Positions 24,387-32,815 are shown, numbered from the stretch's first letter. The stretch: DNA of 64,000 nt from Pseudalkalibacillus decolorationis (GCF_024609785.1 NZ_JANHJQ010000008.1:55723-119722), one strand, 5' to 3'. Numbers and translations are program-made. The notes: generated by a model not told the origin, from the sequence alone.

Positions 24387-25616
24387 ATGTACGAAGGCAA
24401 AATCATTAAATTTTACCGCGAAAGAGCCGGAATAACACAGGAACAGCTTGGGAAGGACATCTGCTCTGCAACTCATGTAAGTAAAATTGAACTTGGCCAA
24501 ACTCACTATTCAAAGGATATTCTCAATCTCCTATCCAAACGTCTTAACATTCATATTGAACGAGAAATTGATTCATTTAAATCGATACAAAAACAATTGG
24601 AACAATGGCACGAAGCAATTATTATGCAGCGGAATCAAGAAATGGATCGCCTCGCATCCGAGTTGGAATCACGTGAGTTAATCCATATCTCAGATTACAA
24701 AAATCTTTACACACTTCTGCAAGCCAGATATCATTTTTCTAAAAACCAAGATCAACACGCGTTGAAATTTATTAAAAAAATTCAAAAGCTTGAACGTAAA
24801 TTGTCATCCTATGAGCTTAACCTTCTTAACCACGTATTAGGAATTTATTATATAGGGAACCAAGAATTTCAAAAAGCAATTGAATCATTGAAATTAATTA
24901 AAGAGAATACTTATCAAAATACAGATTATTACTATCATCTCGCTATTTCCTACCATGCCAATAATTCAGATCTTATGGCTTATTCTTGTGCGGAGCAGGC
25001 TCTTCAGTTTTTTAGAAAAACGAATAATTTCCTTAGAGTCATAGATACAGAAATGTTATTACTGGTCATGCAAAGGAAAGACACAAATTACAATTTTAAT
25101 GAACGTTTAAAAAAATTCGAATCGTTACTACAAAGCTGTGAACTATGTCACTCTTCAATTAGGAGGGCTACAATTTTACATAACTTAGCATATGAATATT
25201 ACTGCTTGGGAGATTATGATAACGCAACAAGGCACTACCAGAATTCCATGAATTTGAAAGAAAAGAAAACGGGAACGTATTTAAATTCCTTAGAGGGTTA
25301 TATTGAAGGTTCCATAAAAGGCAATTTATTATCTAGAAGTGAACTTTTACAGCTTACCGAAAAAGGATTATCGATTGCTGAAAAACTTAATGACCTGTTA
25401 TACATTAACCTTTTTAAACTGCCACTATACAAAATCCAAGAAAAACACACTGTTTATTATCAATATTTAAGTGATCATGCGTTACCCTTCTTTAAAACGT
25501 ATGGCCACTCGTTGTTAGTAAATCGATACGAAAAAGAAATGTTTCATTATTATTCTAAAACAGGTCAATTGGATAAGGCAGTAGACATAGCCCAGACCGT
25601 GATGAACGACAGATAA
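24387..25616 (+). CDS. NprR/PlcR-like HTH-TPR regulator (RNPP family)
   Basis: A 409-residue protein with an XRE helix-turn-helix at residues 5-58 (IKFYRERAGITQEQLGKDIC, then THVSKIELGQ) and a long all-helical C-terminal region with TPR-like pairs, for example EYYCLGDYDNATRHYQNSMN and YYSKTGQLDKAVDIAQTVMN. Length and layout match NprR/PlcR regulators, which bind secreted signalling peptides. It lies next to and convergent with the bacillolysin gene, the classic NprR target. ATG at 24387-24389 with AAAAGGGG is preferred over the ATG at 24366. No pheromone precursor is evident downstream. Which gene it controls is inferred. Confidence 0.78.
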   Translation: MYEGKIIKFYRERAGITQEQLGKDICSATHVSKIELGQTHYSKDILNLLSKRLNIHIEREIDSFKSIQKQLEQWHEAIIMQRNQEMDRLASELESRELIHISDYKNLYTLLQARYHFSKNQDQHALKFIKKIQKLERKLSSYELNLLNHVLGIYYIGNQEFQKAIESLKLIKENTYQNTDYYYHLAISYHANNSDLMAYSCAEQALQFFRKTNNFLRVIDTEMLLLVMQRKDTNYNFNERLKKFESLLQSCELCHSSIRRATILHNLAYEYYCLGDYDNATRHYQNSMNLKEKKTGTYLNSLEGYIEGSIKGNLLSRSELLQLTEKGLSIAEKLNDLLYINLFKLPLYKIQEKHTVYYQYLSDHALPFFKTYGHSLLVNRYEKEMFHYYSKTGQLDKAVDIAQTVMNDR

Positions 25617-25645
25617 TAAGAAAAGCGTAAGTGATGGAGCTAGAC
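25617..25645 (+). repeat. Family A repeat footprint (ends only)
   Basis: AATAAGAAAAGCGTAAGTGA followed by TGGAGCTAGACA joins the left end (AAGAAAAGCG) and right end (AGCTAGACA) of family A with only about ten bases between. It looks like a deletion derivative or excision footprint. Confidence 0.55.
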
Positions 25646-25711
25646 AGTACATTTAGGCAACAAAATTTCATACTCGTCATAGTTACCACAACTTATGAAT
25701 TTTATAGGTAA

Positions 25712-25762
25712 ACATTAAAAAAACGACACCGCCATTAAATCGGCAATGTCGTTTTTGTTTTC
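25712..25762. terminator. Bidirectional terminator between nprR-like and bacillolysin genes
   Basis: AAAAAACGACA and TGTCGTTTTT pair around GCC ATTAAATC GGC, with A and T runs on both sides, so it can end both convergent transcripts. Confidence 0.85.
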
Positions 25763-25769
25763 AGGAAGT

Positions 25770-27443
25770 TTATTGAACTCCTACAGCGTCGTAAGCTCCA
25801 TTTACAGCTGCTACCTCAGCTGAATCTGCACCATAAAGATCTGTTGCTGCTTGAATAGCCGCTTGGCGCATCATGCTGAAGTCAGAGGTTGCTGTTAAGT
25901 ATTTCGTAAGTGCTCGATAGTAGATATGTTCAGTTGCTTCACGTCCAACACCTTCAACAGTAACATCATAGTGTGTTCCACCTTCAGAAACGAGGTAGGC
26001 TGCTTTGTTGTTGATACTAGAGTTAATGTGGACACCGCCATTATCTAATTCACCCGTATAGATTTTGCTATAATGGTCTGGATATGGACCTGTGATGCCG
26101 TTTGTATATGAAGCAGGATCCTTTAATGTACGCAATGCATCTCCTTCAACTCCAGGAGTGTATATATCCTCACCTAGCTTCCAGTCCTCACGGTCGACCA
26201 TGGTACCCATAATATCTGATAATGATTCATTCAATGCTCCTGATTCATCTTGATATACTAACCCTGCAGTAACATCCGTTACAGCATGTGTGAGTTCATG
26301 AGCGATGACATCTTTACTGCCAGATAATGGAATGAATACTTCCCCATCACCATCACCATACATCATTTGCTTGCCATTCCATGCTGCATTGTTCCAACCA
26401 TCTCCTACATGTACAGAAGAGATAAGTTTTGCACCTGCATCATCGTAGGAGTCTCGTCCGAATGTTTCTTTATAATAATCGTATACGTCCGCTGCATTGA
26501 CTTGTGCAGAGACTGCCGCAGGATCAGAGAAAAATTTATGTCCACTCGTGATCTCTTCTCCAGTATATCCAAATAATTGGGAAAGGAGATTAAAAATAAA
26601 CGGGCTCATATTCTGTGCATGAAACGTATGGATACCTTCACCACGAGTTCCATCGAACAAATAATATTGTTGGTCATCTCCTTGAGTCACTTGAAACTTA
26701 GCCTTTTCCCCATGAACATCTTTTCCGAAGCCGGTAACTTGATCGATTTCATTTATTTTATCTACAACATTACCGTTCTGTGCGTCAATAAAATAGTGCC
26801 AGTAGCCTGGTTTAGGTTCAGATGTCGATGCTTTTACAAGATAAGTAAGATAATATTTGTCACCTTTTTCGTAGATATAGAGTTCTTTACTGATATCTCC
26901 ATCATAAGACTCTACCTTACCAATTTCCGATTCAATGGCTTCTTTTGCAATTTCCACTGCCTTTTTACCTGAAATCGAAGCTTTTGTTGGAATCTCCTTA
27001 TCTTTCAAGTTAGGAACAACTTGTCCAAAATAAGCAGTAACCTGGTCCTTATCATTTAATGTAATTGTTTGATCGGAACCGTAAACTGGAATTCCCTCAT
27101 GTTGCTCAACGAGACGGAGGTGATGTGTTCCGTTTTCCTTGTCCGTTGACTTCTTGACAACTTTAAAATGTTGTTTCATATTACCCTCTAGTTTAAACAG
27201 TTCACTCTTTGCATTTAGAAATGCGAATACGATCTCTTCTTCACTTAGTGGACTTGATTTTGCAATCGATGGAAGTTTTGGAGCTTCCCAGTTCCCGATA
27301 ATGTAAGATGGTGTTTTCAATTCTTTGTTATACTGAATTTTATCGGCTTGATCTTGTGCGGATGCACCCGTTGCTGCAAACCCTCCAAGTGCAATCGATA
27401 ACGCCATCGTTGAATAGATTACTTTTCTTTTCAATGAGCTCAC
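25770..27443 (-). CDS. npr: Bacillolysin, M4 neutral metalloprotease precursor
   Basis: A 557-residue thermolysin-family preproprotein. A signal peptide (about 1-29, cleavage after ASA) is followed by FTP and PepSY propeptide domains (about 50-220) and the mature M4 domain. The zinc site is HELTH at about 382-386 with the third ligand Glu in GALNESLSD at about 405; catalytic His is in GGVHINSSINNKAAYLV. The C-terminal alpha domain reads ATSDFSMMRQAAIQAATDLYG. It is secreted and degrades extracellular protein. It is convergent with the NprR-like regulator and upstream of the matrix operon but transcribed as a single unit, with its own leader at 27444-27549. Confidence 0.95.
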   Translation of the reverse strand: MSSLKRKVIYSTMALSIALGGFAATGASAQDQADKIQYNKELKTPSYIIGNWEAPKLPSIAKSSPLSEEEIVFAFLNAKSELFKLEGNMKQHFKVVKKSTDKENGTHHLRLVEQHEGIPVYGSDQTITLNDKDQVTAYFGQVVPNLKDKEIPTKASISGKKAVEIAKEAIESEIGKVESYDGDISKELYIYEKGDKYYLTYLVKASTSEPKPGYWHYFIDAQNGNVVDKINEIDQVTGFGKDVHGEKAKFQVTQGDDQQYYLFDGTRGEGIHTFHAQNMSPFIFNLLSQLFGYTGEEITSGHKFFSDPAAVSAQVNAADVYDYYKETFGRDSYDDAGAKLISSVHVGDGWNNAAWNGKQMMYGDGDGEVFIPLSGSKDVIAHELTHAVTDVTAGLVYQDESGALNESLSDIMGTMVDREDWKLGEDIYTPGVEGDALRTLKDPASYTNGITGPYPDHYSKIYTGELDNGGVHINSSINNKAAYLVSEGGTHYDVTVEGVGREATEHIYYRALTKYLTATSDFSMMRQAAIQAATDLYGADSAEVAAVNGAYDAVGVQ

Positions 27444-27549
27444 TCTCCTATTTTAGTGGATTTATAGACTCACCCTTCTAACTGACTACCATCCCCAAAA
27501 AAAATTGCTATTTATGGACTAGCTTAAAAAGTTATTCTTATATATGTTG

Positions 27550-28143
27550 TTATTTCTCTTCGCCTTCTGTTTGCGTAGCATTAAACGTCCATTCAAGCTC
27601 AAGTCCATCACCTTGGAAGATGTTTTGGTCTTGTTCATTATCGACGAATTCGAATTCTACCCATAATTCGTTTGTATTACCTGCATCAAGACCGCCATGC
27701 TGTTCCCACATCGGATCCCATATGTCTTTTTTAACAACATCTGGATCCATATTCTTCAGCTCATACAAGGTTGTTTCGAAAATGGGCTCACTTTCTTTAT
27801 CCCAGTTCCACATGAAATTCACCTTTATGTGCTTACCTAGATCAGCACCAGCATTGTTACCCTCTGCATCTACTACACTATAGTTTGTTAGTAGATCCAC
27901 TGCTTTAATATCAAGAGTACCGTTGTTGGTTAAGACAAACTCGCGTACCATCGTGTCACCTGGTTTTAGATTGTTAACGTCTATAATGGTTGTCGGATCA
28001 ACAGATAGATCTAATGTACCTGCTGCAAACGTATTGTTCGTTACCTCTGTGTCGCTAAAGTATGCGTATGTTCCCCCACCAATTAGCGATAAACCAAGGG
28101 ATGCTGTCAATACACTCATGCCAAATTTTTTCTTAAGACTCAT
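27550..28143 (-). CDS. calY: Camelysin/TasA-family (CalY) secreted fibre protein
   Basis: A 197-residue peptidase-family M73 (camelysin/TasA) protein. The N-terminal signal is MSLKKKFGMSVLTASLGLSL, and the cleavage region GGGTYAYFSDTEVTNNTFAAGTLDL is the hallmark of SipW substrates. A beta-sandwich with LKPGDTMVREFVLTNNGTLDIKAV follows. These proteins form amyloid-like fibres of the biofilm matrix; the protease activity claimed for camelysin is disputed. It is the last gene of the DUF4047-sipW-calY operon. A GGAGG site is upstream of the ATG. Confidence 0.92.
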   Translation of the reverse strand: MSLKKKFGMSVLTASLGLSLIGGGTYAYFSDTEVTNNTFAAGTLDLSVDPTTIIDVNNLKPGDTMVREFVLTNNGTLDIKAVDLLTNYSVVDAEGNNAGADLGKHIKVNFMWNWDKESEPIFETTLYELKNMDPDVVKKDIWDPMWEQHGGLDAGNTNELWVEFEFVDNEQDQNIFQGDGLELEWTFNATQTEGEEK

Positions 28144-28232
28144 TACAACTTCCTCCTCTTACGAATTTTTTATTAAACTCTTATGTATTTAGGAATGCAT
28201 AAGAAGGATAACCAAATGTTCTGAAAAACCCA

Positions 28233-28790
28233 TTAAGTAGATTGACTTGTTTTCTTCCCATCAATCTCTCGAATAGCTTTATAGACTGAAAAGATCGAGT
28301 AGAGAACAAGGATTACACCAGGAACGACTAAGAGCAGTGCTGCCCCAGCTTTAGAGTTTGCATAGTTTAGTAGATAACCAACATAAGGAATCGTAAATTC
28401 TGTGTATTTACCAATTACATTCTGTGATAGAACGGGGTCTAAATCGGCTCCATCGTTATTATCACCTTTTGTGGTGTACATCATCTTTCCATTTACCTGC
28501 TCCACTTCAATGATTCTATGTGTAATGATTTTGTCGTCTTTATCCCTAAATGTAATTACATCGCCTTTATCATACTTCGAACTGCTTTCCGCGGGTTTTA
28601 TTGCAATGATTGAGCCAGTCTGGAAGGTAGGTTCCATTGAGCCTGAGAGTACTGTTTTCAATTGATAGCCGAATATCGTCGGTTCGCCACCACTAGCTTT
28701 CGAAGATATGACTGCAAAGGCAAAGATAAGCATGACACCGATTATTACAAAAGAAATGAGGCTGCTAATAATCTTTAACGCTTTTTTCAC
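28233..28790 (-). CDS. sipW: SipW-type signal peptidase I
   Basis: A 185-residue ER-type type I signal peptidase. An N-terminal helix (about 3-33) is followed by the catalytic serine 51 in TVLSGSMEPTF and the His (about 91) in KIITHRIIEVE, which replaces the bacterial catalytic Lys, as in SipW and archaeal/ER enzymes. GDNNDGADLDPV is box D. A second helix is at the C-terminus. The frame continues upstream to 28889, but AAAGGGGG lies just before GTG 28788-28790, which is chosen. It should process the camelysin-like protein encoded downstream. Confidence 0.93.
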   Translation of the reverse strand: MKKALKIISSLISFVIIGVMLIFAFAVISSKASGGEPTIFGYQLKTVLSGSMEPTFQTGSIIAIKPAESSSKYDKGDVITFRDKDDKIITHRIIEVEQVNGKMMYTTKGDNNDGADLDPVLSQNVIGKYTEFTIPYVGYLLNYANSKAGAALLLVVPGVILVLYSIFSVYKAIREIDGKKTSQST

Positions 28791-28803
28791 TGGAATCCCC
28801 CTT

Positions 28804-29673
28804 TTATTCTGCGGCGACTGGATCTTTTTCAGTAGGCTTTGTTTGTTCTTCAGGTGGCTGTATGTCTGAATCTTGTTTGGCCGAACCACTCACGGGTCGT
28901 TTTGGTGATTCTTTGTTTGTCTTTTCCGTAGATTCGTCGGTAGTCTGTTCAGATGATTCTTTGGTAGATTGCTCGGTTTGTGGTAATGTCTTTTCTGAAG
29001 TTGTTGAAGGTTGTTCTGCTGTATCAGATGGTGAATCTTGTTGAGATCGTTTTGTCTTCCCGGTATCTGATTGAGACTTTTTCGATTCAGTTGAGTCTTG
29101 CTTCTTTTTCTTCACTTTATCTTTTAAAACGTCTATTAAGTGATCGATTTCTTGAAAATCTATTTGTGTCTTGGAATCAGTGTAAAGTTGCTTAATTACG
29201 CTATAACCAGTTTGTACATACTCTAGTTGACTATTTCCCGTACCATCTTTTAGGGCAATCTCTACATCCTTTTTTGCTGTTTTCGAATACTGTCTCATCT
29301 CGTCAAAAATTGCTTTTAATGATTGTTTATTTTGTTTTAGTTGTTTTTTTACTTTTTTTAATTGATCCACCTGTGTTGCTGCTTCGTTTCCGGATAAATC
29401 AGCTGTGGTGTGGAGAGCTTGGTCATATGTATCATTCATGCCTTTCGCTAGATCCCTTGCTTCCTTAACGAAGTGGCTAACTGTCTCAGGAAAAACAACT
29501 GCAGTATTGATCGTTGAGCCTCTCATTTCTCTCTCGAAAAATTGGGCTTCTGTTTCGGTTACGATAGCTGCAGATAGATAGAATGTCATACAGCATAAAC
29601 TTACTAAGGCTGCCATTTTACTCACTTTTCTGAATTTTATGGAGACTAGTGTGCGATTAAAGAAGTGCTTCAC
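28804..29673 (-). CDS. DUF4047/TapA-like matrix operon protein
   Basis: A 289-residue exported protein. A hydrophobic N-terminal segment (about 20-40) with ETEAQF is followed by a helical region with EARDLAKGMNDTYDQALHT and DQLKKVKKQLKQNKQSLKAI, then a low-complexity Ser/Thr/Glu/Lys tail from about residue 195 (repeated TEQSTKESSEQTTDESTEKT-like text). The position upstream of sipW matches the DUF4047 and TapA genes in Bacillus matrix operons. The tail probably lies in the cell wall or matrix. The GTG start at 29671-29673 has AGGTGA upstream. The DUF4047 call is from general resemblance, moderate in certainty. Confidence 0.7.
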   Translation of the reverse strand: MKHFFNRTLVSIKFRKVSKMAALVSLCCMTFYLSAAIVTETEAQFFEREMRGSTINTAVVFPETVSHFVKEARDLAKGMNDTYDQALHTTADLSGNEAATQVDQLKKVKKQLKQNKQSLKAIFDEMRQYSKTAKKDVEIALKDGTGNSQLEYVQTGYSVIKQLYTDSKTQIDFQEIDHLIDVLKDKVKKKKQDSTESKKSQSDTGKTKRSQQDSPSDTAEQPSTTSEKTLPQTEQSTKESSEQTTDESTEKTNKESPKRPVSGSAKQDSDIQPPEEQTKPTEKDPVAAE

Positions 29674-29698
29674 ATTTTCACCTGCATTTCTTTGTTCT

Positions 29699-29790
29699 AC
29701 GTTAAGAAAGTATAAAAATACTTTCTATAGTATAAGCGCAACTACGGCGATCACCGGCGCTAAGGCTTGGTGCTAGCCAAGTTTTCTTTA
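29699..29790 (+). repeat. 93-bp three-hairpin repeat element, copy 3
   Basis: Same element as copies 1, 2 and 4. It differs by TACGTT at the left end, CCGGCGC in the middle stem and CTTGGTGCTAGCCAAG in the third hairpin (a G-T pair in one arm). It lies 26 bp upstream of the matrix operon start codon, within the leader. Confidence 0.9.
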
Positions 29791-30131
29791 CAAATAGTTG
29801 GGATGACGCTTATCCCGTTCCCCTACAAAAAGGATAAACCTTATATCCTGTAATTGTAAATCGGGGGAATATATTGTAATCACCTGTAGTAAACCGTCGG
29901 TAATTAGGATTAATAAAGTAGAATAGTTGACCTTAAATTCGTATCCGCAAAATTTCGACTTTATTCTATCCGATGAAAGAACTATACAAATCCCCCGATT
30001 GGGCATAATATCCTGCCAGTTGCAGGTAACTATCGCCTCATATAAAAGAGAAACTTAAAAGGCACAATGACAATCAAGTTTTTACTCAAATTGCGAAAAG
30101 AATAAGTTCTTGTTTAATCAAAAGAATTACC
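29791..30131. other. Intergenic stretch, no supported gene
   Basis: A 72-codon minus-strand frame (29788-30006) takes its stop from the end of repeat copy 3 and has no recognised family. Inverted decamers AATCGGGGGA (about 29857) and TCCCCCGATT (about 29994) flank a 125-bp interior and could form a long stem. Nothing else is supported. Confidence 0.4.
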
Positions 30132-30160
30132 TTGCATTATTAAGTATTCTATTTTATAGT
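30132..30160 (+). promoter_or_regulatory. Sigma-A promoter of the padR-uppP operon with likely PadR operators
   Basis: TTGCAT (30132-30137), a 17-bp spacer and TATAGT (30155-30160). AT-rich dyads overlap and follow it: ATTAAGTATTC, TTAAGTACTTAG and ATTATTAAGTAATTA up to about 30196. These repeated TTAAGTA elements are candidate PadR binding sites. Confidence 0.7.
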
Positions 30161-30212
30161 ATTAATTGTTAAGTACTTAGTATTATTAAGTAATTATTCG
30201 GAGGTCCTGAGT

Positions 30213-30527
30213 TTGAATAAAGAAATGCTGAAAGGCACGATCGACCTTCTCATTCTTTCCTTGCTAATCGAAAAGGACAACTACGGATATGAAATTTCGC
30301 GCGATTTAAAGGAGAGAACGGAAGGCGTTTTTGAAGTGCAAGAAGCCACTTTGTATTTATCCTTGAAACGCCTCGAAAAGCACCAATCGATTGAATCCTA
30401 CTGGGGAAGTGAAACACAGGGCGGAAGAAGGAAATATTATCGAATAACTGAAGAAGGAATGGAGCGATTGCAGCAAATCAAGCAGGATTGGAAGCAAATA
30501 GCTGAGATCGTTGCCAAATTTGTTTAG
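30213..30527 (+). CDS. PadR-family transcriptional regulator
   Basis: A 104-residue PadR repressor with a winged helix: LKGTIDLLILSLLIEKDNYGYEISRDLKER opens the domain and QEATLYLSLKRLEKHQSI forms the recognition helix, with the wing GGRRKYYRITEEG. The start is a TTG with GGAGGTCCTGAG upstream. The next gene starts 10 bp after its stop. It probably represses its own operon through the TTAAGTA dyads; PadR repressors commonly respond to cell-envelope drugs or phenolics. Confidence 0.9.
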   Translation: MNKEMLKGTIDLLILSLLIEKDNYGYEISRDLKERTEGVFEVQEATLYLSLKRLEKHQSIESYWGSETQGGRRKYYRITEEGMERLQQIKQDWKQIAEIVAKFV

Positions 30528-30537
30528 GGAGGGCATA

Positions 30538-31197
30538 ATGCAGATGAATCCACTACGAAAAAAGATTTTCAGTTTAAAGGATATTACATATAGCTGGATA
30601 CTCATAGTTTCCGTCCTGCTTTTCATCGTTACAATGTATTTAGACCTCTATAATGATCCAACGAGTGTCCAAGTTCTACCTATGGGAAGTTATTTACTTG
30701 CTTTTCTCATTGCCGTTTTGTGGGGTGTCCTGAACTATATTGGACATATCCGAATTAATGCTATGCACCAGAAATACAATGATATACAAGCTTTTGTAAG
30801 CAATCTCGTGTTGGACAATGAGGAGAAACTTGAGCTTCAAGCCTATTTAGAGGATTTTTCCCGCGATTTAGTTAGCAAAGGATTAAGCAAGCACGACTCC
30901 GATAAAGAAGCAATCCAACAATTTAAAGTAGAAGAATTCAACTCACTATCAAAAAATACAACACTTTTTAATCTGCATGCTCACTATTATTTATGGGGTT
31001 ACGTTTGTATCACTTTGATTTCGTTTACCTGTTTATTCTTGTTTTCAGAAATGGTATTCTTATCTTCGTTGATTATAAATGTATTGATCGCAACATTTTT
31101 TTGTTATGGGGTTGGCCTTGGAGGTATGTTTTTCCTTTATAAATTGTTTGATGCAATGTTATACAAAAATGTACATGTTGAAAAAGGAGATTTATAG
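30538..31197 (+). CDS. HAAS-like membrane protein next to PadR
   Basis: A 219-residue protein with two N-terminal hydrophobic helices (about 16-35 and 52-75), a soluble helical segment DNEEKLELQAYLEDFSRDLVSKGLSKHDSDKEAI resembling the HAAS/permease-prefix domain often encoded with PadR regulators, and two C-terminal helices. Function is unknown; such pairs are proposed to sense envelope stress. ATG at 30538 has GGGAGGG upstream. Its stop abuts the uppP start. Confidence 0.65.
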   Translation: MQMNPLRKKIFSLKDITYSWILIVSVLLFIVTMYLDLYNDPTSVQVLPMGSYLLAFLIAVLWGVLNYIGHIRINAMHQKYNDIQAFVSNLVLDNEEKLELQAYLEDFSRDLVSKGLSKHDSDKEAIQQFKVEEFNSLSKNTTLFNLHAHYYLWGYVCITLISFTCLFLFSEMVFLSSLIINVLIATFFCYGVGLGGMFFLYKLFDAMLYKNVHVEKGDL

Positions 31198-32025
31198 ATG
31201 AACATTTGGGAATTATTTGTTGGTTTTATACTCGGGGTTGTTGAAGGATTAACCGAATTTGCCCCAGTCTCTTCTACAGGACACATGATTATCGTCGATG
31301 ACTTATGGCTACATTCGAAGGATTTAATTGGGAAGTACACGGCCAATACGTTCAAGGTTGTTATCCAGCTCGGATCGATTTTAGCCGTCGTCATTATTTT
31401 CAAAGATCGCTTTATTAATATGCTTCATCTCAATAAAAAGGCGGTTCCAGTTGCACAAAACAAGCTGAAATTGTCACATGTCATTGTCGGTATCATTCCA
31501 GCAGGGGTGATCGGCTTCTTATTTGAGGACTATATTGATGAGCACCTTTTCTCAGTTGAAACCGTGATAATTGGTCTGTTTATGGGGGCAATCCTGATGA
31601 TTATTGCCGACCGGTATAATAAGAAAAAGAAAGCCGTTACCGAAACCGTTGATAAAATGTCATACAAGCAAGCACTTGGAATGGGCTTATTTCAATGTAT
31701 CGGATTATGGCCAGGATTCTCAAGGTCTGGCTCCACAATGTCCGGTGGTGTGTTGCTCGGAATGGGTCACCGCGCATCTGCAGACTTCACGTTTATTATG
31801 GCTGTACCAGTTATGGCTGGAGCTAGTGGACTATCACTTATCAAAAACTGGCAGTATTTCACGATTGACGCCCTGCCATTCTTTATTGTTGGATTTATAA
31901 GTGCATTCATCTTTGCGCTCATTTCGATCCGCTTTTTCTTAAAACTAATCGATCGCGTCAAGCTTGTACCGTTTGCCATTTACCGAATGATCATCGCAGC
32001 ATTGATTTACATTTTATACTTCTAA
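31198..32025 (+). CDS. uppP: Undecaprenyl-diphosphatase (bacitracin resistance)
   Basis: A 275-residue BacA/UppP protein with about eight hydrophobic helices. The two active-site motifs are present: GVVEGLTEFAPVSSTGHMI near the N-terminus and LGLFQC..GLWPGFSRSGSTMSGG in the middle. It dephosphorylates undecaprenyl diphosphate at the membrane, recycling the lipid carrier for peptidoglycan and giving bacitracin tolerance. It is the third gene of the PadR operon, so expression may be drug-inducible. It ends five bases before family A repeat A3. Confidence 0.95.
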   Translation: MNIWELFVGFILGVVEGLTEFAPVSSTGHMIIVDDLWLHSKDLIGKYTANTFKVVIQLGSILAVVIIFKDRFINMLHLNKKAVPVAQNKLKLSHVIVGIIPAGVIGFLFEDYIDEHLFSVETVIIGLFMGAILMIIADRYNKKKKAVTETVDKMSYKQALGMGLFQCIGLWPGFSRSGSTMSGGVLLGMGHRASADFTFIMAVPVMAGASGLSLIKNWQYFTIDALPFFIVGFISAFIFALISIRFFLKLIDRVKLVPFAIYRMIIAALIYILYF

Positions 32026-32029
32026 AATG

Positions 32030-32200
32030 TAAGAAAAGCGCAAGCGCCCTGCTTAGCCACGAAGGTCACTGGAAGACCGACGAGGAGGCCCGGTCCAAAC
32101 AAGTTCGGCCCTGCGTGGGAATATACATGTTGTAAACCAGTGTGTTGCCGCCACGGGAGGCCTGAAGTGATCCAAGTGGTTGGGCGCTGAAGCTGGACAT
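32030..32200 (+). repeat. Family A MITE-like element, copy A3
   Basis: AAGAAAAGCGCAAGCGCCCT at the left, GGGCGCTGAAGCTGGACAT at the right, with most of the interior shared with A1 (GTCACTGGAAG, GACGAGGAGG, AGTTCGGCCCTGCGTGGG, CAGTGTGTTGCCGCC). It begins five bases after the uppP stop. It is followed at 32219-32240 by a fragment of the 93-bp element's left end in reverse orientation. Confidence 0.88.
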
Positions 32201-32218
32201 TACATCCATGCCGCAAAC

Positions 32219-32240
32219 TTTTATACTTTCTTAACGTGTG
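32219..32240 (-). repeat. Fragment of the 93-bp element (left end only)
   Basis: ACTTTTATACTTTCTTAACG then TGTG is the reverse complement of the element's first 20 or so bases. The rest is missing. The GTG that opens the MarR reading frame comes from this fragment. Confidence 0.65.
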
Positions 32241-32744
32241 AAAAGGAGCAAAGTAGATTGCTACTTCTGTTCCTTTTTTCACAAAAGTAGAGGAGAGATT
32301 ATCATTAATAATAAACAATATTATTTGGATGACTCACTTGGCTATAAGTTATTTCATGCTTCGCGATTAATGAACAGCAGGTTAAATCAAAATTTTGACA
32401 GCAATGGTTATCCAGTTACATATGAACAATGGCAAATATTGAGTCGACTATATGAAGAGGATGGTCAAACACAAAATCAAATAGCGCTATTAATTGAAAG
32501 GGATCAAGCAAGTGTTTCACGATTAATTGATAATATGGTTAAACGGCAACTAGTTAAGCGAGTCCCTCATCCCCATGATCGGCGTATTAAACACATTTTT
32601 TTAACTGAGGAAAGTAAACATATGCAGAGGGAACTTGAGGAACTAGCATTAAAGACAATTTCAAAAGCATCTGACCACATACACCAAGAAGATTTAGAGA
32701 CTTGTTTAAGGGTACTTGATCAAATTAGAAAGAATTTCAAATAA
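32238..32744 (+). CDS. MarR-family regulator with uncertain start
   Basis: A MarR winged-helix protein. SRLMNSRLNQNFDSNGYPVTYEQWQILSRL, IALLIERDQASVSRLIDNMVKR (recognition helix) and VPHPHDRRIKHIFLTEE (wing) are clear. The frame opens at a GTG at 32238 with no ribosome site, inside a repeat fragment. A strong AGAGGAGAG at 32289-32297 is followed by no ATG, GTG or TTG but by ATC ATT AAT; homologues begin near NNKQYYLDDSLGYKLF, so an ATT start at 32304 is possible, or the native start has mutated. It lies before the iron-importer operon and may regulate it. Confidence 0.8.
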   Translation: MKRSKVDCYFCSFFHKSRGEIIINNKQYYLDDSLGYKLFHASRLMNSRLNQNFDSNGYPVTYEQWQILSRLYEEDGQTQNQIALLIERDQASVSRLIDNMVKRQLVKRVPHPHDRRIKHIFLTEESKHMQRELEELALKTISKASDHIHQEDLETCLRVLDQIRKNFK

Positions 32745-32815
32745 CTTTTATCCCCTTCTTCAAAGAAACGATAAAAACAAGTAAACTCCTTCTTTCTTTA
32801 ATTTTTAAAAACTCA

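Noticed and set aside
25632-25710. 25-residue peptide MELDSTFRQQNFILVIVTTT as an NprX-like pheromone
   Set aside because: Its start is in a family A repeat footprint, it lacks a ribosome site and has no signal-type N-terminus.
26577-26972. 131-codon plus-strand frame inside bacillolysin
   Set aside because: Antisense shadow of a clear M4 protease gene.
29788-30006. 72-codon minus-strand frame
   Set aside because: The stop is supplied by the end of repeat copy 3, the product is unlike any family recognised, and the ribosome site is weak.
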